In this document: positions 1-7,389 of the stretch, one piece after another
How positions within the stretch are numbered: position 1 is the stretch's first letter
Layout: each line of letters begins with the position of its first letter
Origin: Planctomycetota bacterium
GTDB lineage: Bacteria; Planctomycetota; PUPC01; JACPCR01
Direction: 5' to 3'
NCBI GenBank assembly: GCA_030740295.1
Contig: JASLXP010000881.1
Span: 1-13,706 of the forward strand
DNA length: 13,706 nt
The notes under the pieces: generated by a model
The model's input: only the letters and a program-made list of their open reading frames with translations
The model's database searches: none
What the model was told of the DNA's origin: nothing
Program-made: the position numbers and the translations under genes

Positions 1-3000
1 GTGGCCTTTGATGACGTGGCGTGTCTCGTGAGTTTTCGAATCCCAGAGCCGGATGGTGTTGTCGCTGCTGGCCGAGGCGAACTGGCTGCCGTCCGGCGAA
101 AAATGCAGGCAGGTGATGCGTTCCGCGTGCCCTTTGAGAGAGGCAATCTGTTTTACCTTTGCGCCCTTGCGGAATTGCCAGACTCTGACGGTTTTGTCGC
201 TGCTGCCGGTAATCAGCGTCTTACCGTCCGGCGAAAAAGTGTGCGCATAGACCGCGCCTTTGTGGCCCTGGAGGGATGCGGTTTCCTCTCCTGTGGTTGG
301 ATTCCACAGTTTGACAGACCGGTCCCGACTCGAAGTAACCAGCGATTCACCATCCGGAGAAAAGGAGGCAGAGAGAATGCTGTAGTTGTGACCCTCGAGC
401 TCGCAGAGGACCCTCTTCCTGGCCATCTCGATGATGGCGATACTGCTCGAATTACCCACGGCGAGGAAGTGGCCCTCTACATCAAAATCCACTGACTGCA
501 CCCAGTCTTTTCCAGTGCCGAGATTGAAGATTACGTCGCCGGTATGCACATCGAGATGAAGTACGGATTCGTAGCTGCCAACGGCAAGCGTCTGCCCGCC
601 GGGGGAGAAGGCGAGTTTCATCACTGCATGTTTGTTCGGGCGATGGCTGGCGACTTCTTCGTAATTTGAGGTGCTCCAGAGCTTGAGCACTCCGTCGCGG
701 CTTCCGGTCGCCAGCCTCTGGCCGTCGGGCGAGTACTTGAGCGAGAGCACGGCCTTGGCGTGGCCTTCGAGTGTCAGCTTTTCCAGCGGGTGCTGATTCT
801 GGATGTTGATGTCCCACACCTTTATCCGCTTGTCGAAGCCGGCGGTGGCCAGGCGTTTTCCATTCGGCGAAAAATCGAGAGATGAGATGACGTCATGGTG
901 ACCGTGGAGATTCGCGACCTCTTCGCCAGTTTCCATGTCCCAGATTTTGACGGTGTTGTCCTGGCTGCCGGTCGCGAGCATTTTGCCGTCCGGAGAAAAC
1001 GAGGCGCAGGTAATCTCTTTTACGTGCCCGGCGAGCTTGAAGACCTCGACCTGGGATTCGACGTCCCAGACGCGAACGCTGTTGTCCGCGCTGCCCGAAA
1101 CCAGCAGCGAGCTATCGGGTGAGAAACAGACGCAAGTGACGAGACGTGTGTGTCCCTTCAGCGTGCCGACTTCTTCCCAGGTGCGAGCGTTCCAGATCCG
1201 TACCGTGCGATCCTGGCCGCCGGAAGCGAGGAGTTTCCCGCTGGGCGAAAAGGCGACGGCCCACGCGCCGGCGGTGTGCCCCCTGAGCTGCGTAGTGAGA
1301 CGATGCTCGGCCGCGGTGTCCCACAGTTTCAGTGTTTTATCAAAACTGGCAGAGATGAGACGTGTGCCGTCGGGAAAAAACGCCAGCGAGAGAATGCCGT
1401 CCGTGTGGCCTTTGAGAGTCGTTCGTTCTTTTCCGTCGCTGACGCTCCATACCTTTACGATGCCTGCCATGTTGCGCTCGCCGCTGCCGGAAGCGAGCAG
1501 ATTTCCGTCCGGCGAAAACGAAAGGCAGACGACACCTTCACTGTGCCCCTGAAAAGTCATCTGTTCCCGGCCGCTGTGGATATCCCACAGTTTGACCGTC
1601 TGATCCCAACTGCCGGATGCCAGCGCGCTGCCATCCGGAGAAAATGCAGCGGCATTCACCGACCCAAAGTGGCCTTTGAGGATCGTTGGATTCCGTTTGC
1701 CCTGCCGGATCTCACGGACGTCCCAAAGATAGATGTTTCCCGGCTTATCCGGGATGCCGCCGCCAGTCGCCAGAATGCTGCCGTCCGGAGAAAAAGTCAC
1801 GACGCGTACGCGGTGTGCGTGGTCGCCGACTCGCGTAATCTCTTTGCCGTCCGCGGTGTCCCAGAGGATTACGTTTCGGTCGAATCCGCCAGACGCGAGG
1901 ATGTCCCCATCCGGCGAGTAGGCCAGCGTGCTGACTGGCCGTTTGTGTCCTTGAAACTGCGCGCACTGGGCACCGGTTTCCAGATCCCATAAACGCACGG
2001 TCATATCACCGCTGCCGGACGCGATAAATCGGCCGCAGGGCGAAAAGGCAAGGCAGGTGATGACCCGCGTGTGTCCCGGCAGTGTGGTGATTTCCTTGCC
2101 GGTGCCTGTATCCCAAATCCTGATGGTTCTGTCTTCGCTTCCGGAAGCGATGGTTTTGCCGTCGGTCGAAACCGCGACTGCCCACACGGGCTCACGATGT
2201 CCGCGCAGCGTGTTTTTCTGACGGCTGTGGCAGAGCTGCCAGAGGTAAAACCACTCAAAGCCACGGACGTCCTTCTGATCTTCCTGGGGCAGATGCGTCT
2301 CGAGCAGCGCGTGGACGCGGCTGACGTTACCGACTTCCCATGCCTGCTTGGCCAGGTTCATATGCGCTACGTAGAGGTAGCGGCGCGCAGTCTGCTCTCG
2401 CTCTTCGGCACGGATACGTTTTTCCAGTTGCCCGGACAGATACTGTTGAACATCGCGGGCCAGGGAGTCCGCGTTGGAGTAGCGATCCTTGGGATAGGGC
2501 TGCAATGCCTTCTCGCAGATCGCCGCAAGCTCGGGTGGCGCGTGGGGTACGACCTCGTTTACCGGTCTGATGATCGCTTTGCCCGCGGCCACAAGCGCTT
2601 CCGTTTTTGAATCACTCTTGTAGGGTGACTGCCCGGTGAGAATCTCATACAGCACTGCGCCCAGCGAGAAAACGTCGCTCCGTTCGTCGATCTCTTCAAT
2701 CATTCCGCGGGCCTGTTCCGGCGGCATGTATTCGGGTGTGCCGATGACTTCACCCACCATCGTGCGATAGCCATGCTGTCCCAGCTCACGGTGCTTGGCA
2801 AGGCCCCAGTCGAGGACCACGGTCTCACCGTAATCGCCGATCATGATGTTCTTGGGTTTGATGTCGCGGTGGATGACGCCCCTCGCATGCGCGTAAGCGA
2901 TGGCATGGCAGACGTCGACAAAGTTCGACAGCAACGGCAGCCGGCCGGCGAGATCGAGAGGAAGGGAATCCTCAGGGATGCGGAGCTTGGATGCCGACAC

Positions 3001-3831
3001 TGTGGTCGTGGAAGGCGACTTTGTGCCAGATTTTTTTTTGAGCCGCTGGTGAAGAGTCTTGCCGCGAACGATCTTCATGGTGTAGTAGATTCCGCCGTCT
3101 TTGCGCTGGCCAATCTCATAGACCGGCACAATGCTGGGGTGCTCAAGCTGGCCTGTGATACGTGCCTCGGCCATGAACCGCGCGATGCGTGACTCTTTAA
3201 GCTGCCTTTCAACCGTGGACAGGCCAGGCATGGGGAGAAGCTCTTTCAAGGCCACTTCACGGTTCATTTCTCTGTCTTCCGCCTTGAGGATGCGCCCCAG
3301 CCCGCCGCGACCGATTTCGCCGACGACCTCGTAACGCTCTTCATTCACCACCTGCATGTGGTTGGAGCAATGGATGCACTGGATGTGGACGCTCTTGCCA
3401 CGCAGGCTGGTCGGATCGATCAGTTCTGTGGCCTCGCCGGCGTCCTCAGGAGCGTATCGCGTTCGCAGTTCGTGCGTGTGCTCGAGGAGCGATTCGATGA
3501 CCGGCTCTCCCGATTCGACAAGCCCCGGAAACTCGCGGATATATGCCTCGATAGAACGCTGGTCACCGGCCTTCCAACGGTGTTCCAGATCTACGAGAAC
3601 CAGTTCACGAAGGAGCGCGGGTTTATTCTCATCGGGCACATCCTCGATAAACCTCTCTATCTCGGGCGGGACGTCTGACTGCCAGGCCGTTTCAAAATCA
3701 TCGAGGATCGGATCCATCCATTCCAGGAGAGATTCGTAATCCTGAGATAGATGCTTCTTCAGTTCCCGCGTCTTCTCTCCGCTTTCCGTTGTCGCATCGG
3801 GAGTGGCCTCAGTTTCCAACCGCGTTCCCAT
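1..3831 (-). CDS. WD40-repeat Ser/Thr protein kinase (Hanks type), 3' end cut by window
   Basis: Open frame of 1277 codons from ATG at 3831 with no stop before base 1, so the C-terminus lies outside the window. Residues ~30-135 form an acidic N-terminal region of the kind found on planctomycete-type kinases; C152 and C155 form a lone CxxC. The kinase domain spans ~167-460: glycine loop GEIGRGGLG (171-179), Lys196 in VALK, alpha-C Glu222, HRDIKPKN (321-328), DWG in place of DFG (341-343), GTPEYMPPE (364-372), so it should be active. From ~541 there are 17 complete WD40 repeats and the start of an 18th, with GH, FSPDG and WD signatures; repeats 13 and 14 are degenerate. No hydrophobic segment separates kinase and propellers, so it is probably cytoplasmic. 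It follows the sigma gene after 10 bp with GAGGG 7 nt before the ATG. Inference: it phosphorylates the sigma factor or related targets, with the propellers as a sensing or docking platform. Confidence 0.93.
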   Translation of the reverse strand, partial: MGTRLETEATPDATTESGEKTRELKKHLSQDYESLLEWMDPILDDFETAWQSDVPPEIERFIEDVPDENKPALLRELVLVDLEHRWKAGDQRSIEAYIREFPGLVESGEPVIESLLEHTHELRTRYAPEDAGEATELIDPTSLRGKSVHIQCIHCSNHMQVVNEERYEVVGEIGRGGLGRILKAEDREMNREVALKELLPMPGLSTVERQLKESRIARFMAEARITGQLEHPSIVPVYEIGQRKDGGIYYTMKIVRGKTLHQRLKKKSGTKSPSTTTVSASKLRIPEDSLPLDLAGRLPLLSNFVDVCHAIAYAHARGVIHRDIKPKNIMIGDYGETVVLDWGLAKHRELGQHGYRTMVGEVIGTPEYMPPEQARGMIEEIDERSDVFSLGAVLYEILTGQSPYKSDSKTEALVAAGKAIIRPVNEVVPHAPPELAAICEKALQPYPKDRYSNADSLARDVQQYLSGQLEKRIRAEEREQTARRYLYVAHMNLAKQAWEVGNVSRVHALLETHLPQEDQKDVRGFEWFYLWQLCHSRQKNTLRGHREPVWAVAVSTDGKTIASGSEDRTIRIWDTGTGKEITTLPGHTRVITCLAFSPCGRFIASGSGDMTVRLWDLETGAQCAQFQGHKRPVSTLAYSPDGDILASGGFDRNVILWDTADGKEITRVGDHAHRVRVVTFSPDGSILATGGGIPDKPGNIYLWDVREIRQGKRNPTILKGHFGSVNAAAFSPDGSALASGSWDQTVKLWDIHSGREQMTFQGHSEGVVCLSFSPDGNLLASGSGERNMAGIVKVWSVSDGKERTTLKGHTDGILSLAFFPDGTRLISASFDKTLKLWDTAAEHRLTTQLRGHTAGAWAVAFSPSGKLLASGGQDRTVRIWNARTWEEVGTLKGHTRLVTCVCFSPDSSLLVSGSADNSVRVWDVESQVEVFKLAGHVKEITCASFSPDGKMLATGSQDNTVKIWDMETGEEVANLHGHHDVISSLDFSPNGKRLATAGFDKRIKVWDINIQNQHPLEKLTLEGHAKAVLSLKYSPDGQRLATGSRDGVLKLWSTSNYEEVASHRPNKHAVMKLAFSPGGQTLAVGSYESVLHLDVHTGDVIFNLGTGKDWVQSVDFDVEGHFLAVGNSSSIAIIEMARKRVLCELEGHNYSILSASFSPDGESLVTSSRDRSVKLWNPTTGEETASLQGHKGAVYAHTFSPDGKTLITGSSDKTVRVWQFRKGAKVKQIASLKGHAERITCLHFSPDGSQFASASSDNTIRLWDSKTHETRHVIKGH

Positions 3832-3838
3832 CAGTGGA

Positions 3839-3843
3839 CCCTC
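3839..3843 (-). promoter_or_regulatory. Ribosome binding site of the kinase gene, overlapping the sigma stop
   Basis: GAGGG on the minus strand, 7 nt before the kinase ATG at 3831, shares bases with the TGA stop of the sigma gene (3844-3842). This fixes the kinase start and suggests translational coupling of the two genes. Confidence 0.65.
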
Positions 3844-4483
3844 ATGAAGGCGCGAGGACGTTGATGCTGTCTGCGGCTTGCTCCTTCCATCTGTTCAGGA
3901 TGATCCGCATCTTGCGTTCAATCGTCCGCTTGGAGCAATCCAGCTCTTCACTGATTTCCAGGTTGCTGTAGCCAGCAAGATGCCGCTCGGCAATGTAGCG
4001 AAGGTTGTCCGGCAAAACGTTCAGATAGTGCTGATAGCAATCGTGCAGGATGGCCTCTTCTTCGGGCGTCGGCCCCTTGCCTTTTTCATGATCCATACCG
4101 CCGCGATAGGAATCAGAACCGGCCATGTACCCGAGGACAGATTCTCCGCGCACCTGCCCGCCGCCGCGCTTGATGCGTCGTTCGTGCTGCATCTGATTGA
4201 TGGCTTTGCGTGCGGTGATGATACCGAGCAGGGCATACAGGTCATGACGATTATTGAGCCGGGGGACTTCGCCGTCCTTGAGCTTCTGATAGAAGGCCCA
4301 GAATGCCTGTCCCGCAATATCCTCTTCGTCCGCTGCCCCCCGCTGAGGCCCACGCATCTTCTTGCGCGCCAGGTTTACGAGAAATGGCCAGTACCGATCA
4401 TGCAGCTTGGCGAGGGCCGCGTCTTCGCCCCCTTTGAGCTGCGTAATCCAAAGCGTTACAGAACCACCAGAAGTTGATGACAT
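3842..4483 (-). CDS. ECF-like RNA polymerase sigma factor (sigma-70 family, planctomycete-type)
   Basis: A 213-residue protein starting MSSTSGGSVTLWI. Region sigma2 covers ~9-100, with the helix around RYWPFLVNLARKKM and an acidic ADEEDIAGQAFWAFY stretch (51-65). Region sigma4 covers ~140-200, with helix-turn-helix GYSNLEISEELDCSKRTIER (171-190). A polar, Gly-rich linker (~104-138) joins them. The layout matches ECF-type sigma factors common in Planctomycetes and relatives (I believe PF07638). The frame stays open upstream to 4648, but a good promoter lies inside that extension (4560-4533) and family members begin near this methionine, so 4483 is preferred; its Shine-Dalgarno is weak. No anti-sigma gene is adjacent; the next gene, 10 bp on, is a Ser/Thr kinase, as in sigma factors controlled by partner kinases. 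Role inferred: directs polymerase to a regulon in response to the kinase. Confidence 0.9.
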   Translation of the reverse strand: MSSTSGGSVTLWITQLKGGEDAALAKLHDRYWPFLVNLARKKMRGPQRGAADEEDIAGQAFWAFYQKLKDGEVPRLNNRHDLYALLGIITARKAINQMQHERRIKRGGGQVRGESVLGYMAGSDSYRGGMDHEKGKGPTPEEEAILHDCYQHYLNVLPDNLRYIAERHLAGYSNLEISEELDCSKRTIERKMRIILNRWKEQAADSINVLAPS

Positions 4484-4515
4484 TTTGCTGTTACCACGGA
4501 CAAGGTCAGATAAAG

Positions 4516-4530
4516 GAACGACGGTCGTTC
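4516..4530. promoter_or_regulatory. Perfect palindrome, candidate operator of the sigma-kinase operon
   Basis: GAACGAC-G-GTCGTTC: two perfect 7-bp arms around one central base. It starts 3 bp after the predicted -10 hexamer of the sigma promoter and covers the predicted transcription start (~4526), a position where a dimeric repressor would block transcription. It could instead form a small hairpin at the 5' end of the mRNA. The site is seen; the function is inferred. Confidence 0.45.
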
Positions 4531-4532
4531 TG

Positions 4533-4560
4533 ATTCTAGATTGGAGCATACTCATGGCAA
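4533..4560 (-). promoter_or_regulatory. Sigma70-type promoter of the sigma-kinase operon
   Basis: On the minus strand, TTGCCA (4560-4555, 5 of 6 to TTGACA), a 16-bp spacer, then TAGAAT (4538-4533, 5 of 6 to TATAAT). It would start transcription near 4526, giving a ~43-nt leader before the ATG at 4483. The spacing fits a housekeeping promoter and supports the short sigma start. Confidence 0.55.
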
Positions 4561-4577
4561 GGATGATAGTGAAGCGA

Positions 4578-4604
4578 GGCCGAGGATTTAACCGAACCTC
4601 GGCC
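4578..4604. other. Strong GC stem-loop in the divergent intergenic region
   Basis: GGCCGAGG (4578-4585) pairs perfectly with CCTCGGCC (4597-4604) around an 11-nt loop. No T-tract follows on either strand, so it is not a classic intrinsic terminator. It lies just upstream of the predicted sigma promoter in the 296-bp gap between sigma and oxidoreductase genes. Beyond this hairpin, the promoter and the palindrome, nothing else convincing was seen in that gap. Confidence 0.5.
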
Positions 4605-4779
4605 ACGGCCGGCAGCCTGGCTGAGGTATGGGAACGGGGAGGGACCAACGGAGGAGGAGCATGGAAAGAAGGAGTGTTCGAATGCTGGACTACTCAAGTC
4701 TCATTGGTTACATCAGGTTTTGATTTGAAGTGGAGACAGGCAAAAATAGTTTGGGTATGAAGTCCAGAGATATAAATCC

Positions 4780-5805
4780 ATGAGCATCAGATACGGCATG
4801 ATCGGAACCGGCATGGTTGCCGGCTGGTTGGTCAGAGGTTTTCAGGGCTGTGAACGATCCGAGCTTGCCGCAGTTGCCAGCCGGAGCGAAGAGAAGGCGC
4901 AGGCATTTGCTCAACAGCATGAGATATCGAGTGCACACGGTTCGTATGATGAACTGCTGGCTGACGATTCTATTCAGGCGGTCGTCATCACCACGCCGAA
5001 TACGTTGCATCGTGAATGGACGGAGAAGGCCGCACAGGCTGGTAAGCATGTCCTGTGCGAGAAGCCGGCCGCCATGGGCAGTGACGACACCCAGGCCATG
5101 ATCGCGGCATGCGATTCGAACAGCGTGCATTTCATGGAAGCGGCGATGTACCGGTTTCAGCCGCAGATAGCACGAGTGCTCGAACTGATACAGAGCGGAC
5201 GCATCGGCCAGACACGGTTGATACAAGGTGCTTTCTGTTTTCCATTCAAGCAGGAAGGCAATATCCGCCTCCAGAAGAACATGGGTGGCGGGTGTCTCTT
5301 CGATCTGGGTTTCTATCCGATCAGCTTTGCCGTGTTGGCGGCGGGGCAATCGCCTTCGAACGTCTTCGGGGCTTCGTTTTATGGAGAGACCGAGGTGGAC
5401 CTCTCAACATCCGCGGCTCTGCAATTTGAAAACGGCGTCTCCGCGGTCGCCGAGTGCGCGTTCCGCACGGACGTTAAAATCCACGCTGAAATTACAGGAG
5501 AGGAAGGCGGCATCAGAATGCCAGATCCGTGGACTGCGAGAGGCACGAAAAAGGAAGTCGAAATCCTGAAAAACAGAAAGCTCGTTGAAACAGTGGAGCT
5601 TGAAGACCCCAACGCTTACACAACAGAGATCGATCATTTCTCCGATGTGATTGCCGGCGAGGCCGAACAGCTCTGGACGGCTGAGGACACCCTCCGAACC
5701 ATCAGCACTCTCGAAGCCATCAGTAAGAGCGCTCGTATCGGGGAAGCAATGAACGTGGATGGGATTCAACCTGTCGGGCCAGACGAGTCGGGGCCAGACG
5801 AATAA
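4780..5805 (+). CDS. Gfo/Idh/MocA-family NAD(P)-dependent oxidoreductase
   Basis: 341 residues, close to the usual family length. The N-terminal Rossmann fold opens with GMIGTGMVAG (6-15), a GxGxxA dinucleotide site, and carries CEKP (93-96) with the conserved Lys95. The C-terminal half has the family's substrate-domain features, including MYRFQPQ (123-129) and GGGCLFDLGFYP (169-180), where Asp175 and Tyr179 fit the dehydrogenase subgroup related to D-xylose and trans-dihydrodiol dehydrogenases. Likely a cytoplasmic sugar or polyol dehydrogenase; substrate unknown. It is the only plus-strand gene, divergent from the sigma gene and convergent with the sulfatase. Only a weak AGAGA precedes the ATG, and a poor promoter match (TTGATT, 16 bp, AAAAAT; 4720-4747) lies upstream. 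The last ten residues, VGPDESGPDE, come from a short tandem DNA repeat and the stop codon sits in a repeat stem. Confidence 0.92.
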   Translation: MSIRYGMIGTGMVAGWLVRGFQGCERSELAAVASRSEEKAQAFAQQHEISSAHGSYDELLADDSIQAVVITTPNTLHREWTEKAAQAGKHVLCEKPAAMGSDDTQAMIAACDSNSVHFMEAAMYRFQPQIARVLELIQSGRIGQTRLIQGAFCFPFKQEGNIRLQKNMGGGCLFDLGFYPISFAVLAAGQSPSNVFGASFYGETEVDLSTSAALQFENGVSAVAECAFRTDVKIHAEITGEEGGIRMPDPWTARGTKKEVEILKNRKLVETVELEDPNAYTTEIDHFSDVIAGEAEQLWTAEDTLRTISTLEAISKSARIGEAMNVDGIQPVGPDESGPDE

Positions 5806-5832
5806 TTCAGAACAGATACCTTCATTCGTCTG
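5773..5832. repeat. CAGACGAAT stem-loop repeat, copy A, with 14/15-bp tandem duplication
   Basis: GTCGGGCCAGACGA (5773-5786) is followed at once by the near copy GTCGGGGCCAGACGA (5787-5801). The second runs into CAGACGAAT (5795-5803), which pairs perfectly with ATTCGTCTG (5824-5832); the loop holds AACAGATA (5811-5818) and CCTT. The same stem and loop words recur at 9667-9711. It fills the 35-bp gap between two convergent genes, so it could act as a two-way stop signal, but no T-tract is present. Confidence 0.75.
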
Positions 5833-5840
5833 TCCGCGCT

Positions 5841-7358
5841 CTATTCCCGGGCAGGCGCGCTCCTGCCGTTCTTGACGAACTCATCCAGTTTTGTCTTGAG
5901 TTCTTTTACGATTTCCGGCTGCTCCAAATACAGGTTCTTTCGCTCGCCGGGATCCTCATCAAGATTGTAGAGCTGTCCTGGCGCTTTGGGCGCGCTGTCG
6001 GGAATAGCGAACTGTCTGAGGTTGGGGCGGTCGTAACGATTTCCCCCGGAGCCCTTGTGGTCGAGGAATTTCCATGGCCCCCGGCGAATGGCGAGTGCAA
6101 GCCTGATGGTCTGATGCAACGTGTAACGCCGCGCCGGCTTGACATCAGATCCATTCAGTAGCGTGGGCAGAATATTGAAACTGTCTTCCGCCGCATCGTT
6201 TGGCAGACTCGCTTCTGTAATCGCGGCACAGGTGGCCATGATATCTGTAAGGCAGATGGTCTGTTCGGTCGTGCTTCCCGGCTTGATTTTGCCCGGCCAG
6301 CTTGCGACGAAAGGCACACGATGCCCGCCTTCCCACTGATCACGCTTCATACCGCGCCACGGCCGAGCGCCATCATGCTTGTGAGTTTTTCTCATATTGA
6401 CGACCGACGTCACCTCCGGCCCATTGTCGCTGGTTACGATGACCAGCGTATTGTCCGCGAAGCCGTGTTGCTTCAGTGCTTTCATCAACACGCCCACCAC
6501 ATGATCAAATTCGAAGATGAAATCGCCGTGCGGGCCGGCCTTCGTCTTTCCTTTGAAGTCACGGCCGGGGAAAGAGGGGAGGTGAACGGCCTGTGCAGAG
6601 TGAAAAAGGAAGAACGGTTTGTCAGGTGTAGTCTTCGCGTGGTCTTCAAGAAACTTCAGGCTCTTGTCCAGGAAGACCATGTCCACTTCTTCAACATCAA
6701 AATCAGGGGCAATCATCCCGCGGCGGTTGTCGCGCGAGTAGGGATGTTTGGGAAGGTGTGATTTGTCCAGGAGCTTTGTGGGGGGTACGGGAATGCGGTC
6801 GCCATCGATGTACGCGTAGAGCCAGTCGGTGGTCGGACAGCATGCCGTGCCAAAAAAGTGATCGAATCCCCGGTGGATCGGCGCATCTGGAATCGCTCGC
6901 GAGTAATCGATGCGTTTTACCGGCTCGAGTCCGCCTCTGTTGATGGCTTTGCCCTCCTTGTCCAGAAAGGTCAGCCCGACGTGCCACTTGCCGAATAATG
7001 CAGTGGCGTAACCTTTTTCGCGCAGCATCCCAGGCAGCGTGAGCCTTTCTTTCTCGATCATGCACGGCCCGCCCGCTCCGGTAAAGACACCTCGCATCCC
7101 CTGTCTGAAGGCCATTCGTCCGGTCAGTAGACTGTAGCGGGTAGGAGTACATACCGTCGATGGCGCGTGCGCGTCTTTGAACAGCATTCCCTCTTTTGCG
7201 AGCGCATCAATGTGCGGCGTCGGCACTTTCGATTCCGGGTTGTAGCAGGCGATGTCACCGTAGCCGAGATCGTCGGCAAGGATGACTACGATGTTGGGCA
7301 TGGATTCAGCATGGCTGGAAATCATGGATGAGAATGTGAGTGAAAGGAGAATATTCAT
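5841..7358 (-). CDS. Sulfatase, formylglycine-dependent (Cys type), probably exported
   Basis: 505 residues. The sulfatase signature CTPTR starts at Cys70 (70-74), the residue oxidised to formylglycine in this family. Other active-site marks are ADD with Asp29/Asp30 for calcium, GKWH (123-126), His259, SDNGPE (310-315, calcium ligands Asp311 and Asn312) and a Lys near 338. The C-terminal subdomain ends with the usual LYNLDEDPGERKNL-type motif. A short N-terminal hydrophobic stretch (MNILLSLTFSSMISSHA) looks like a weak signal peptide. It would remove sulfate esters, most likely from sulfated glycans; the substrate cannot be read from sequence. Maturation needs a formylglycine-generating enzyme not seen here. 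Its upstream leader contains the 16-bp repeat array, and it converges on the oxidoreductase with a 35-bp gap. Shine-Dalgarno is poor. Confidence 0.94.
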   Translation of the reverse strand: MNILLSLTFSSMISSHAESMPNIVVILADDLGYGDIACYNPESKVPTPHIDALAKEGMLFKDAHAPSTVCTPTRYSLLTGRMAFRQGMRGVFTGAGGPCMIEKERLTLPGMLREKGYATALFGKWHVGLTFLDKEGKAINRGGLEPVKRIDYSRAIPDAPIHRGFDHFFGTACCPTTDWLYAYIDGDRIPVPPTKLLDKSHLPKHPYSRDNRRGMIAPDFDVEEVDMVFLDKSLKFLEDHAKTTPDKPFFLFHSAQAVHLPSFPGRDFKGKTKAGPHGDFIFEFDHVVGVLMKALKQHGFADNTLVIVTSDNGPEVTSVVNMRKTHKHDGARPWRGMKRDQWEGGHRVPFVASWPGKIKPGSTTEQTICLTDIMATCAAITEASLPNDAAEDSFNILPTLLNGSDVKPARRYTLHQTIRLALAIRRGPWKFLDHKGSGGNRYDRPNLRQFAIPDSAPKAPGQLYNLDEDPGERKNLYLEQPEIVKELKTKLDEFVKNGRSAPARE

Positions 7359-7389
7359 GACTCTTAACGATCAGTCTGGTTGGTCATAA

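Noticed and set aside
1..2610. Plus-strand open frames up to 280 codons (for example 1150-1992)
   Set aside because: They lie antisense to the WD40 repeats of the kinase, repeat the same composition bias every ~125 bp and show no family features.
4484..4648. 55-codon N-terminal extension of the sigma factor
   Set aside because: The extension contains the likely promoter and palindrome and reads unlike the family; MSSTSGG at 4483 is the better start.
4720..4747. Promoter for the oxidoreductase (TTGATT, 16 bp, AAAAAT)
   Set aside because: Only 4 of 6 matches in each hexamer in an AT-rich stretch; too weak to list as a feature.
5795..5832. Classic intrinsic terminator between convergent genes
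   Set aside because: A good stem is present but no T-tract follows on either strand; the same element also sits upstream of a gene at 9650-9728, so it is called a repeat.
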